From: Sulfurovum sp. NBC37-1
GTDB taxonomy: Bacteria > Campylobacterota > Campylobacteria > Campylobacterales > Sulfurovaceae
Direction of reading: 5' to 3'
Length of the DNA: 64,000 nt
NCBI RefSeq assembly: GCF_000010345.1
Contig: NC_009663.1
Span: forward strand, 1,054,001 to 1,118,000
Shown here one piece after another: positions 26,392 through 35,229 of this stretch. The position numbers and the translations under genes were made by a program. The notes beneath the pieces are model-generated. The model worked only from the letters and a program-made list of their open reading frames with translations. It made no database searches and was not told the origin of the DNA. Position 1 is the stretch's first letter; each line of letters begins with the position of its first letter.

Positions 26392-28971
26392 ATGAAAAAT
26401 CAATATATGTCATACCAGGAGAGCCTGGAATTTCTTCATGCCATGGAGAAACAGTACCCCGATCTCATCGAGGTCATCAAAATAGGTACTACCTATGAAG
26501 GACGTGATATCGTCCTTGCCAAGATATCAAACAATGTCGAGACAGCAGATGAAAAGCCGGCATTGCTTTATACCGGGAGTATCCATGCCAGAGAGTGGAT
26601 CGGACATGAACTGGCACTCAAGTTCATCAGCCATGTTGTCCAGAACCGGACTGTAGACCCTGTACTTGAAAAAGCATTGGAAGAATCCACTCTCTATATG
26701 GTACCCTGTCTGAACCCTGACGGGTATGAGTATTCGCGTAAACACTTTTCTTTCTGGAGAAAGAACCGCCGCAAGAACCATGACGGTACTTACGGAGTGG
26801 ATTTGAACAGAAACTTTTCTATAGGTTTTGTTAAACAGAAAGACACGAGTTCCAATGTGTACGGCGGGGAAGAACCGTTCTCAGAGGCAGAGACAAGAGC
26901 CATCAAAGAGTTTGTCGATGCCCATGAGAACATCACCATTGCACTGGATTATCACTCCCAGGGGAATGTCTTTTTCCCTGCCCACAAATTTAAGCATGAA
27001 GCAGAGATGAACGGTACCGATATGAACGTGATCGCTGCGAACATGAACGATGAGTTCGTTAAGATCACGGGAAGAAAGTACGGTATCCACCGTGGTAAGC
27101 CGCCTGCACATCTCATCAGTGGAAGCGGAAGGGAATACTACTACTCCAGAGGGATCATTGCACTAGTCGTGGAAGTGGGAACAAAAAATATTCCTGATTA
27201 CATGAAAAGTATGAGCAGCAGTATCCATGAGAATATCCCGGCACTCATTAAAACCTTCTCCGAAGTCATCAACTACTCTTCCTATGCACCAAGGAGGGTG
27301 GAGGACTTTACCATTGATGACAGGACACCCAGTTCTGTTACGCTGGTATGGAAATATGAAAAGCGTGATGACATTTTCTTTGAGATATACCGAAGTACCA
27401 AAGACAAGGATGCCTGCAATGAACGTACGAAAGTCGGTATAGCGGGAGAGAACAGTTTTGTAGATACGGACCTTGAGAGTTCGACCAACTATCACTATAC
27501 CATCCGTGCTGTCAATAAGAATACTTCCTTCAAATCACCGTTCGCACCGGTGGTCAAAGTAAGAACGAAACTCGATGACGATGAGTTCTTTAAACTGATC
27601 TTTGCATCTAAAGACGGAACTGGATATGTAGGACAGTACACACAGGAGCAGAACCGTTCACACTTCGGGCTCAACTCGCTTTTTGTGGGTATCAACAAAT
27701 CCAAAGGTATCTGTGATGCCGTTGCCACGATCGACCTGAGTGCCTTGCCGAAAAATGCCATAATCAAATCGGCTCGTTTCTACCTCTATCCGATGAACAG
27801 GGTAGGTGCAAAGATCGAAAAGTTCGGCCAATGGGACCTCTCCCTGCTCAAACACGGCAGTTTTTCAGAAATAACTGATTTTAATGAGATAGAAAATGCC
27901 GAGTCCAAGGGGATCATCGGGCAGGCGATCAAGTCACGTCAGCTGACACAGGGTATCTGGAACTTCTGGGAGTTCTCGCAGAGAGAGTGTGAAATGCTTC
28001 AGGAGGAGATAGAGAACAAACAGGCAGTCTTCAGGATCGATGGGCCGAAATACCTTCCGGATGGAGAAGACAGCCAGATGATGCAATTTGATATCGGTTA
28101 CGGACAGTTTGGTGGAGGGATCCATTACCGTCCGATGCTTGATATCAAATATACCGTCAAGAATGAAAAGATAAACCTTCCGGTACAGACTTTCACTACT
28201 ATCTCAAAAGAAGGTGTGGATGAATCTGTGCTGCAAAGCGGTTTCGATGCCAATGGTGACAAAGTATACGGTTATCTTGATTTTGATCTTTCGCAGCTGC
28301 CGGAACATAATAAAACGATGATCATACAGTGTGCTTTGAAAATACGCAACAAGAATACTTTTAAAAAGAAGACGGACATCCGTTTTTATGTGGAACTGGT
28401 GGAGATCGGTGAAGCAGGAACCTATGAAGATATCAAAAACCGTGAGAAGATCGAATATATCGGTTACGAAGTAGCGGAGTCTGACCTCAATGCCAAAGAG
28501 TATCAGTATTTCAATTTCGATACGCTTTCCAGACAGGTACTTGACGAACTGCACCAGGAAGGCAAGACCCTAAAACTGGTCATAAAGCCAACGTCGGCGC
28601 TGGGTGCGAAGAACCGCATTACCACATGGAATGAAGATGTCGCGCTTGTCGTCAAATACATTGAAAAACGCAGAACACCTGTTGCTGCGGTTGAAAATGT
28701 CAAGATAAGCAAAGAGAACAGGATGATTAAACTGTACTGGGACAAAGTGGAAGACGAGGCACTGAGCGGCTATTATGTCGTGCGTAACAGCTTTCATCCG
28801 CCAAAACACTTTATGGATGGCGTCAAGCTTTACGGAGGGAAAGATACCTGGACCTATGACAACTTTGCTGCCTTTGATACAGAGAAGTATTATGCAGTAT
28901 TCTCCTATGATGATGTACCGAATTTCTCCAAACCGGCCATCGTACGCTATGACCCGCTGGAGAAGTATTAA
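26392..28971 (+). CDS. M14 zinc carboxypeptidase with Fn3 and DNRLRE-like domains
   Basis: An 859-residue protein. Residues 5-300 are an M14 carboxypeptidase with zinc ligands H65 and E68 (SIHAREW), a third His in LDYHSQGN, the substrate Arg region DLNRNF and catalytic Glu in VVEVGT. A fibronectin type III-like domain (about 305-390), two beta-rich DNRLRE/carbohydrate-module-like domains (about 395-590 and 595-765) and a last Fn3-like domain follow. No signal peptide is present, odd for such domains, so it likely acts in the cytosol or leaves by another route. Third gene after the ATP-grasp pair, 173 bases on. Confidence 0.85.
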   Translation: MKNQYMSYQESLEFLHAMEKQYPDLIEVIKIGTTYEGRDIVLAKISNNVETADEKPALLYTGSIHAREWIGHELALKFISHVVQNRTVDPVLEKALEESTLYMVPCLNPDGYEYSRKHFSFWRKNRRKNHDGTYGVDLNRNFSIGFVKQKDTSSNVYGGEEPFSEAETRAIKEFVDAHENITIALDYHSQGNVFFPAHKFKHEAEMNGTDMNVIAANMNDEFVKITGRKYGIHRGKPPAHLISGSGREYYYSRGIIALVVEVGTKNIPDYMKSMSSSIHENIPALIKTFSEVINYSSYAPRRVEDFTIDDRTPSSVTLVWKYEKRDDIFFEIYRSTKDKDACNERTKVGIAGENSFVDTDLESSTNYHYTIRAVNKNTSFKSPFAPVVKVRTKLDDDEFFKLIFASKDGTGYVGQYTQEQNRSHFGLNSLFVGINKSKGICDAVATIDLSALPKNAIIKSARFYLYPMNRVGAKIEKFGQWDLSLLKHGSFSEITDFNEIENAESKGIIGQAIKSRQLTQGIWNFWEFSQRECEMLQEEIENKQAVFRIDGPKYLPDGEDSQMMQFDIGYGQFGGGIHYRPMLDIKYTVKNEKINLPVQTFTTISKEGVDESVLQSGFDANGDKVYGYLDFDLSQLPEHNKTMIIQCALKIRNKNTFKKKTDIRFYVELVEIGEAGTYEDIKNREKIEYIGYEVAESDLNAKEYQYFNFDTLSRQVLDELHQEGKTLKLVIKPTSALGAKNRITTWNEDVALVVKYIEKRRTPVAAVENVKISKENRMIKLYWDKVEDEALSGYYVVRNSFHPPKHFMDGVKLYGGKDTWTYDNFAAFDTEKYYAVFSYDDVPNFSKPAIVRYDPLEKY

Positions 28972-28978
28972 TATCTCT

Positions 28979-29006
28979 ATCCTCTGCTTCCTCAAGGAAG
29001 AGGGGA
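28979..29006. terminator. Bidirectional hairpin between convergent genes
   Basis: An imperfect stem (ATCCTCT-G-CTTCC, loop TCAA, GGAAG-AGGGGAT) follows the M14 stop and precedes the stop of the convergent DUF2231 gene. It lacks a long T run, so strength is uncertain. Confidence 0.5.
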
Positions 29007-29022
29007 TGTATTTTCAACATTC

Positions 29023-29505
29023 TTAATCGTGTTTAAGCTCTTTATGCTCTTCCATTCTCTGCTTTATGATCCTGTTATCAATCCCTCCGGAATATTTATA
29101 TACAAGAGAACCGCCGCTTCTTCCCTGATAGAGTGAAGCCATCAGTGTTACGATAATCAGTACTGTAGAGATATTTTCAAGAAAAGATGAGTTTTTTGAG
29201 ATTGCGAACCATTTTGATAGGGTAGTGGCCAGCAGTATGGCTACGACAAAGAGGCCGAATGTTTTGTGACTGCTTATAGCTTGTACGCCGTCTTGCAGGA
29301 TCATATGGCCTTTTATGATCTTTTCTGCATCCCCTAAACCGCTGAATACAGCAAATAAAGATATCAACGCTGCGAAACCTATGATCCGAAAGGCAGCTTT
29401 GGAGTAGGCCTTGTCTTTGGTGAACATATAGGTGACCTGGGAGAAGAGAGCCACAAACGGCAACGCTATGATGAAGTTTACAAATGGAGGATGTATGACG
29501 TTCAT
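29023..29505 (-). CDS. DUF2231 membrane protein
   Basis: A 160-residue, four-helix inner-membrane protein. It starts with HPPFVNFIIALPFV, resembling the family motif HPxxVHFPIAL, and ends with GGSLVYKYSGG, both typical for DUF2231. Family members often sit beside redox or metal genes; here it is monocistronic and its role is unknown. Confidence 0.75.
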   Translation of the reverse strand: MNVIHPPFVNFIIALPFVALFSQVTYMFTKDKAYSKAAFRIIGFAALISLFAVFSGLGDAEKIIKGHMILQDGVQAISSHKTFGLFVVAILLATTLSKWFAISKNSSFLENISTVLIIVTLMASLYQGRSGGSLVYKYSGGIDNRIIKQRMEEHKELKHD

Positions 29506-29709
29506 TTTGATTCCTGTTTTAGAGATTCTTCTCTATTGTAATGGTAAATATATTAAATTTTGATTATATCAGTTAATTTATAAATATGATTTGTTTATAT
29601 AAAATAATTATAAAATAGCTATTGATGACATTGATACTGGGGTTATGCCGATATTTACGGGAGAGAAGGATCGTTCCAGGAACAGGAAGTAGTAATGATA
29701 AAATTACGA

Positions 29710-29715
29710 TATAAT
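29710..29715 (+). promoter_or_regulatory. -10 element of the DUF2853 gene
   Basis: ACGATATAAT gives a perfect TATAAT 30 bases before ATG 29746, with AAGGAG in the leader. The remaining 200 bases of the spacer from 29506 are AT-rich with no gene visible. Confidence 0.5.
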
Positions 29716-29745
29716 TGTTGCATTCTATCGTGAAGGAGAACTATT

Positions 29746-30414
29746 ATGGCAAAAATTGCTATTGTACAACTGTTTATGAGTATGTTTAAAACAAAAAAAG
29801 CAAAGGCATCTCAAGTAGAAGAGAGAAGGGAAGAAGTGCATTTGGCAGAAGAGACAGATGCACAAACTCAGGTAGCGGATAGTTCTGCTGAGAAAGAAAT
29901 ATCTCAAACAAAAAAAACACCTGTGAAGAAAAAAGCTGTTAAAAAAGAAGCAAAAAATACCGGTAAAACAAAAGAAGCCGCTGTAAAACCCAAGCCAAAA
30001 ACAAAAAAAGCAGCAGCAAAGAGTACTGCATCTAAAAAAGAAACCGCAAAACCCAAAGCAAACAAAACAACCAAAGGTTCAAAAAAAGATGCGAAGATTG
30101 CACTTTACGCAAAAGATATAAAGAAGCACTACAAGGAAGTAGATAAAGATTTTTTAGCCATCATTGTAAAAAATCTCGGGCCGTCCATCTATAGAAAAGA
30201 TGCTGAATTAGTCTCCTGTTCCGACCCCAAAGAGCTCGATACAGTCAGAAAGAATTTTCTTGTTAAAAAATTGGGTTTGAAACTCAGCAAAGAAGAACTT
30301 GATGCAGTCATTCAGGAAGTATGCCAGGAGTTAAAAGGTACACGGACAAAATACCGTGCAACTTTTTATTATAGACTTGCACAAAAATTTAACAAAGAAT
30401 CTGCATTGAGCTAA
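29746..30414 (+). CDS. Histone H1-like tail fused to DUF2853
   Basis: A 222-residue protein in two parts. Residues about 60-115 are Lys/Ala/Pro/Thr-rich repeats (KKTPVKKKAVKKEAKN and similar), like the C-tails of bacterial H1-like proteins and AlgP. Residues about 117-222 match DUF2853 (KDIKKHYKEVD, then LVSCSDPKELDTVRKNFLVKKLGL and TFYYRLAQKF). The basic tail suggests nucleic-acid or polyanion binding; DUF2853 has no known function. The short N-terminus is mildly hydrophobic and then acidic. Confidence 0.75.
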   Translation: MAKIAIVQLFMSMFKTKKAKASQVEERREEVHLAEETDAQTQVADSSAEKEISQTKKTPVKKKAVKKEAKNTGKTKEAAVKPKPKTKKAAAKSTASKKETAKPKANKTTKGSKKDAKIALYAKDIKKHYKEVDKDFLAIIVKNLGPSIYRKDAELVSCSDPKELDTVRKNFLVKKLGLKLSKEELDAVIQEVCQELKGTRTKYRATFYYRLAQKFNKESALS

Positions 30415-30433
30415 AGGATATCTTCATTCAGCC

Positions 30434-30466
30434 GATGCTTTAACTTCGGAAAGTGTTTAAAGCATC
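30434..30466. terminator. Hairpin after the DUF2853 gene
   Basis: GATGCTTTAA and TTAAAGCATC form a perfect ten-base stem with a 13-base loop, 20 bases beyond the stop. No T run follows, so it may work as an mRNA 3' structure rather than a strict intrinsic terminator. Confidence 0.5.
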
Positions 30467-30583
30467 ACTCCAAAGAGGAGAAATCCTTGACTTAACGATA
30501 TTGTAACCCTACAAATCTATACGATACAGAGTAAATAAGACCAATTAACTCCTATTTAAAACCCACTATGCTATACTAAAATT

Positions 30584-31990
30584 ATGATGAAAGAAAACAA
30601 AACACTTAAACAACTGCTGGAAATTTCCGAAGGCAAAAAACTTCTTTTTCTTGGAAAAGAGGGGATCTTTACCGAAAAGGAGAGAGAGCGTTTTTTGAAG
30701 AAGTACAGGATCACGGCGACCCAATATCTTGAAGAGGATGTGGTTGGCGTAGTGGAGTATCACAGGCTCAATCCGGTCGAAGAGGACATTTCCAACGATG
30801 CCTATGATCGTAAACTGCCTCTTTTCAAGCTGAACGTATTTGAGCATCTTCTCTCAGAAGAGATCGATGATGATACACTTTTAATGGCGATCAGGCTGGG
30901 GAACGACCAGGAACGGATCGTCAGGCTGCTTGGGAATGAACATCTTACAGATGAACTCTTTGTCCGACTGCTTAAACTGTACCGCTTTGATGAAGATGAG
31001 GAGGACAACCGTCAGGACCGTGATGTCATTATGTACACACTGCGCCGCTACATTGAGATCAGGCCCAATGAAGAGGATCTGCTTTATACCTACCTGACAC
31101 TCAGGCGGCTGGCAACGGAAGCGACCGACCCGGAGCTGCTTATGGCTTTGCTGGGCTTTCCGAATTTTAAATTCCTGGTACGGGGAAGAGAGAAGGTAAG
31201 CCTGCGTGAGACCATCGCAAGGAATCCTGCGCTGAATGAAGAACTTATACGAAAACTGCTCTCTTTCAGAGATAGTAGGGTCAATGCTGCGCTGGCTGGT
31301 AATCGCGCTGTAGGGGAAGAGACGTTGAAGCTTCTGCTTGACAGGAATGATGCACAGACAAACAAAGCGCTGGCGACAAACCCTTCCATCGATGATGAGA
31401 TATTTACTGCTTTGCTGGAAAAGGGAGAAGAAGTCGTCTCGCTGCTGCTGATACATCAGCCTATTGACGCTGTACGTCTGGAAGTGATTGAAAAGTCTGG
31501 AGTGGACGAGCACCTTTTTGCACTGATAGGGCACAACAGCAGTTTGGCAATGAAGGTGATAGGTAAACTGCTGGAAAAAGGAAGTGCAGAGCTTTTGGAA
31601 GCTCTGAGCGGGAACAAAGCTGTTTCTTCCGATGTGCTGGAGCTTATTTACCAGCATGACGAAGTGGAGGACTTTGTACATCTGGCACGAAACCCCTCTA
31701 CACCGCTGTGGATTCTTCAGGCACTTTACGAAGAGAATATGGAGAGCCCGGAAATGCTTGTGGCGCTGGCACACAATCCGTCTCTGCCAGAAAGGATACT
31801 TCGGGAACTCTTCGCCAAGGAGCAGCTGGAGATCAATCGTGGCCTGGCGAGTAATGCTTCTCTGCCGCTGGAACTGCTTGAGGAACTTAAAATAGATACC
31901 CGCCTGCAGAATGAATTGGCTCAGAATAAGAATTTGATGCGGTCATATGAAGCGGTTCTGAACCAGAGTAAAGTAATAATCAATATTTGA
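30584..31990 (+). CDS. Leucine-rich-variant (LRV) repeat protein
   Basis: A 468-residue soluble protein. From about residue 190 it consists of repeats of roughly 24 residues with the pattern LAxNPSxxxExLxxLL (for example ALATNPSIDDEIFTALLEKG and LAHNPSLPERILRELF), as in LRV or HEAT-like solenoids that bind proteins. The N-terminal 180 residues are unassigned. TATACT sits at 30572-30577, only seven bases before the ATG, and no ribosome site is seen, so the mRNA may be leaderless. The MoxR-type gene follows 73 bases on. Confidence 0.7.
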   Translation: MMKENKTLKQLLEISEGKKLLFLGKEGIFTEKERERFLKKYRITATQYLEEDVVGVVEYHRLNPVEEDISNDAYDRKLPLFKLNVFEHLLSEEIDDDTLLMAIRLGNDQERIVRLLGNEHLTDELFVRLLKLYRFDEDEEDNRQDRDVIMYTLRRYIEIRPNEEDLLYTYLTLRRLATEATDPELLMALLGFPNFKFLVRGREKVSLRETIARNPALNEELIRKLLSFRDSRVNAALAGNRAVGEETLKLLLDRNDAQTNKALATNPSIDDEIFTALLEKGEEVVSLLLIHQPIDAVRLEVIEKSGVDEHLFALIGHNSSLAMKVIGKLLEKGSAELLEALSGNKAVSSDVLELIYQHDEVEDFVHLARNPSTPLWILQALYEENMESPEMLVALAHNPSLPERILRELFAKEQLEINRGLASNASLPLELLEELKIDTRLQNELAQNKNLMRSYEAVLNQSKVIINI

Positions 31991-32063
31991 GAAATTAAAA
32001 GTTGAAATTAAAAATTGTTGCAAGTATTACTTTGCAATGTTGTTATTGAAGGAATATGATTAA

Positions 32064-33068
32064 ATGAAAGCATCAGATATTACCAAAGTCATTGACAAAC
32101 TGATTGACAGACAGCTTCCCATCTTTATCTGGGGAGCACCGGGTATTGGAAAATCCTCTATTGTCAAGCAGATTGCGGCAGCGAAAGAGCTGGAATTCCT
32201 CGACCTTCGTCTCTCACTGCTTGATCCGACCGATCTGAAAGGTATCCCGTTTTTTAAAGCCGATACCAATGAAGGTGTCTGGGCAAAACCGAGTTTCCTG
32301 CCTTCCGACCCCGAGAGCAAAGGTATCCTTTTCCTCGATGAGATCAACACGGCGCCCCCGGCGGTACAGGCTTCAGCCTACCAGCTTATCCTCGACAGAC
32401 GGGTAGGGGAGTATGAGCTGCCGAAAGGCTGGAGCATCGTAGCTGCCGGCAACCGTGAGAACGACAGGGGCGTGGTCTATAAAATGCCGCCGCCGCTTGC
32501 CAACCGTTTCGTGCATTTCGAGATGGAAGTTGATTTTACAGACTGGAAGAACTGGGCATACGGACAGGAAATAGAGAGTGCCATCATTGCATTCCTCGCC
32601 TATGACAAGTCCATGCTTTTCACTTTTGACCCTCTATCCAATGAGAAAAGCTTTGCTACACCGCGGTCATGGGAATATGTGGACAACATTGTTAAATCAG
32701 GTATAGATGCAGAATTGATATTAGATAGTATCAGCGGTGCTGTCGGGCGTGAAGCAGCAGTGGGTTACCTGAGTTTCAAGAAGGTAATGAAGAAACTTCC
32801 CGATCTCAATGAAGTGCTTAACGGTACACTGACGGAGCTGGAAGAAGATGACCCGAAGGTGATAATGGCACTTGCCATCGGACTGGTCAACGCTTTACGG
32901 GACAACGCTTCAGATGAAGCAGTTGACAATGTACTGAAGTTCTCCCTGCAGCTTCCGGGTGAATTCTCCATCATGCTGGTCAAAGACATGCAGCAGAACG
33001 ATATCGATGTCGAAGGTTCACAGGAGTGGGGTGAATGGGTCAGGAAGTTTGCTTATTTGCTTTCATAG
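32064..33068 (+). CDS. MoxR-type AAA+ ATPase
   Basis: A 334-residue AAA+ protein with Walker A GAPGIGKSS (24-32), Walker B ILFLDEIN, sensor GNRENDRG and arginine-finger region PPPLANRFVH, typical of the AAA_5/MoxR group. MoxR ATPases usually work with a von Willebrand A protein as a chaperone for metalloenzyme assembly; no VWA gene lies next to it here. The LRV repeat protein upstream may be a partner. Confidence 0.85.
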   Translation: MKASDITKVIDKLIDRQLPIFIWGAPGIGKSSIVKQIAAAKELEFLDLRLSLLDPTDLKGIPFFKADTNEGVWAKPSFLPSDPESKGILFLDEINTAPPAVQASAYQLILDRRVGEYELPKGWSIVAAGNRENDRGVVYKMPPPLANRFVHFEMEVDFTDWKNWAYGQEIESAIIAFLAYDKSMLFTFDPLSNEKSFATPRSWEYVDNIVKSGIDAELILDSISGAVGREAAVGYLSFKKVMKKLPDLNEVLNGTLTELEEDDPKVIMALAIGLVNALRDNASDEAVDNVLKFSLQLPGEFSIMLVKDMQQNDIDVEGSQEWGEWVRKFAYLLS

Positions 33069-33137
33069 TAGGGGTGCCCTAAAGCATTCACACGATATAG
33101 GCCTTCTCTAAAATTTTTCATCAGGATCCATTGTTCC

Positions 33138-33166
33138 TTGACTTTTTTATAATAAAATCATATTAT
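33138..33166 (+). promoter_or_regulatory. Promoter of the rhodanese gene
   Basis: TTGACT (33138-33143) and TATTAT (33161-33166) are separated by 17 bases in AT-rich DNA, one of the few promoters here with a recognisable -35. AAGGA precedes the ATG at 33279, implying a leader of about 100 bases. Confidence 0.45.
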
Positions 33167-33278
33167 AATATTTAGATATTTGATCTGATAACTAATTATA
33201 TTGATAAAACAAAGGGAACGCTTATGTTTTTATGTATTATCAGTGTATCGTGCAAATACCCAAACTCGAAGGAAAAAT

Positions 33279-33737
33279 ATGAAAAAAATAATCACAATAT
33301 CCCTGCTGGCTGCATTGAGCATAATGCCTCTTGCTGCCGCTAATGCCGCTACAAGTAAACTAATCGAACTGGCAAAAAAAGAATCAGGAGAAATTAGTGC
33401 CAAAAAACTCAAAATCATGCTTGACAAGGAAGAACCAGTTATTATTTTAGATGTGCGTGAAGCTGAGCAAAGAGCCGAAGGGGAGATATTTGCTGATGAG
33501 TATTTTGCTATCACTCGTGGAAATTTAGAGTTTAAAGTACCTAATAAGATCAAAAACAAAGATGCTGTGATTGTTACTTTTTGTCGTGGAGGAAATCGTG
33601 GTGCATTGGCTGCGCAAACATTGAGAAAATTAGGCTATAAAAACGCAGTTAGCCTAAAAGACGGGTTGAGAGGATGGGCAGAAGCCGGATATCCTATTGA
33701 GACAGGTTTAGGTACAACTGTATTAAGTAAAGAGTAA
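33279..33737 (+). CDS. Periplasmic rhodanese-domain protein
   Basis: Starting at ATG 33279 (AAGGA upstream), the 152-residue product has a signal peptide (KKIITISLLAALSIMPLAAANA) and one rhodanese domain: VIILDVREAEQRAEGEI and the active-site loop F-C102-RGGNRG. It likely moves sulfane sulfur in the periplasm, fitting a sulfur-oxidising lifestyle. The longer frame from 33201 lacks a ribosome site and would hide the signal peptide. Confidence 0.85.
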   Translation: MKKIITISLLAALSIMPLAAANAATSKLIELAKKESGEISAKKLKIMLDKEEPVIILDVREAEQRAEGEIFADEYFAITRGNLEFKVPNKIKNKDAVIVTFCRGGNRGALAAQTLRKLGYKNAVSLKDGLRGWAEAGYPIETGLGTTVLSKE

Positions 33738-33739
33738 TG

Positions 33740-33764
33740 CCTAGGAGTCCGATAGACTCCTAGG
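33740..33764 (+). terminator. Strong hairpin terminator after the rhodanese gene
   Basis: CCTAGGAGTC and GACTCCTAGG form a perfect ten-base stem with a five-base loop (CGATA), two bases after the stop and followed by GTTATT. It separates the rhodanese gene from the convergent zinc operon. Confidence 0.75.
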
Positions 33765-33781
33765 GTTATTAGAGGTGCCCT

Positions 33782-34156
33782 TTAGTGAGTCAGGTCCGTT
33801 TTGTTCCGGTACCTGACCTCGTTCTTCTCTTTGTTGATCCTGAAGAGGAAGTCTCCCCATTCAAAGGTATTGTTCATGTCGGGAGCCGGTGTGAGTTTCT
33901 GTACGATCCTCTCTTCATCTACCTCTTTATAGTAGAACCTTCCAAAAAGTTGGTTGCTGTCGATGTCGTGTGTCTCTTCAATGTCATAGGCAGAGTCTGG
34001 AAGAAGGGCGGGTATCCATCCTTTCTGTATGGCACTCTCTTTTTTGACTGATTCTACATCAGGGTATTTGTTGATGATGGTATCTGAAAAATAGTATTTC
34101 AGCATGAAAAAGACTGCGACAAAGAAGAGCAGCATTGCAATGATTATTTTTTTCAT
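33782..34156 (-). CDS. Exported/membrane-anchored hypothetical protein
   Basis: A 124-residue protein with an N-terminal hydrophobic anchor (IIIAMLLFFVAVFFMLKYYF) and a soluble domain. A conserved-looking patch (QKGWIPALLPDSAYDIEETHDIDSN...FYY) is present but the family has no name I know. It is the last gene after the zinc operon on the same strand, 97 bases beyond the lipoprotein, so cotranscription is possible. Confidence 0.6.
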   Translation of the reverse strand: MKKIIIAMLLFFVAVFFMLKYYFSDTIINKYPDVESVKKESAIQKGWIPALLPDSAYDIEETHDIDSNQLFGRFYYKEVDEERIVQKLTPAPDMNNTFEWGDFLFRINKEKNEVRYRNKTDLTH

Positions 34157-34252
34157 AAGTTTTTTCCTTTGATTGAACTATCCGTGAAAAACATGTCACA
34201 GGTAAATTACTTTTTTAAATTTTACACAATATTAGATAAAGGTTATAAATAG

Positions 34253-34426
34253 TCAACGTACTATATCCCCTCCGGCCACAATCTGGCCATGTATGCCGTC
34301 CTGTGTGGCGATCACTTCCGTACCACCGTTGCTTCCGCCAGCAACCCCACCGATACCAAAACCTACAGCAGGAGAGCAGCCTGTGATGAGCAAAAGTGTT
34401 ATGAGAGAGAAATAGATATGTTTCAT
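34253..34426 (-). CDS. Small lipoprotein coupled to the zinc importer operon
   Basis: A 57-residue ORF overlaps the permease stop by four bases (ATGA), so it is translated as part of that operon. The product has a lipoprotein signal: basic start, hydrophobic core and lipobox L-I-T-G-C17. The mature part is Gly-rich (AVGFGIGGVAGGSNGG) and then GTEVIATQDGIHGQIVAGGDIV. It contains one mature His only, so a zinc-buffer role is not obvious. No family recognised. Confidence 0.7.
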   Translation of the reverse strand: MKHIYFSLITLLLITGCSPAVGFGIGGVAGGSNGGTEVIATQDGIHGQIVAGGDIVR

Positions 34427-35229
34427 AGTGTTTTTCCTTTTGTAAAGAGTAAAAATATCCCCAGAAATGCAGCCGATACAAGAATAATGGAAGCACCTGA
34501 AGTCAGGTTATAGATGTAGGAGAACCAGAGGCCTACAAGTGTGAAGACCGTTGCAATGGCACCGGAGAGAAGCATCATGGAAAAGAGGCTGTTGGAAAGC
34601 TTTTCTGCAATGTATACCGGGATGGTCAGCATAGCAATAACAAGGATGAGCCCGACCACTTTAATGGCTACGACAACGGTGAGTGCCGAGAGGATCAGGA
34701 TGAGGGTGTAGTAAAACCTGACATTAACTCCTCTCAGTGCAGCATATTCACTGTCGTAGGAGACTGCCAGGATATGTCTGTAGCCAAAGGTGATCGCAAA
34801 CAGGATGACTGCAAGCAGACCTCCCATGAAATAGAGATCTTCCGTGTTTACGGCGAGTATGGAGCCGAAGAGATAGCTCATCAAGTCGACATTATAGCCC
34901 GGTGTCAGGTCAACAAAGATCACACCTATGGCCATTCCTACCGCCCAGATGAGTCCGATGAACGTGTCAATACGGTGACGGTTCTTTATGGTCAATGTAG
35001 CTATGAGCAGGGCGGCACCCACGGCGAAGAGAGATGCTCCCAGAAAAATAGGCAGACCGAAATAGACCGCAAGACCGATCCCTCCGTAGGAAGTATGGGC
35101 GATACCACCGGCAAGGAATACCATGCGGTTGACCACGATGAGTGAACCGATGATCCCGGCAGCAAGGCTGACGAGAATGCCGGCCAGAATGGCGTGTTGG
35201 ACAAAGTCAAACGAAAGTGCCTCTATCAT
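34423..35229 (-). CDS. znuB: Zinc/manganese-type ABC transporter permease
   Basis: A 268-residue, eight- or nine-helix permease of the ABC-3 family, forming the membrane channel of a zinc or manganese importer. Diagnostic stretches are VNRMVFLAGGIAHTSYGGIGLA near the N-terminus and VVAIKVVGLILVIAMLTIPV. ATG 35229 with GGAGG upstream is preferred to the further ATG at 35244, and forms an ATGA overlap with the ATPase gene. Zinc is favoured over manganese because of the His-rich binding protein. Confidence 0.85.
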   Translation of the reverse strand: MIEALSFDFVQHAILAGILVSLAAGIIGSLIVVNRMVFLAGGIAHTSYGGIGLAVYFGLPIFLGASLFAVGAALLIATLTIKNRHRIDTFIGLIWAVGMAIGVIFVDLTPGYNVDLMSYLFGSILAVNTEDLYFMGGLLAVILFAITFGYRHILAVSYDSEYAALRGVNVRFYYTLILILSALTVVVAIKVVGLILVIAMLTIPVYIAEKLSNSLFSMMLLSGAIATVFTLVGLWFSYIYNLTSGASIILVSAAFLGIFLLFTKGKTL

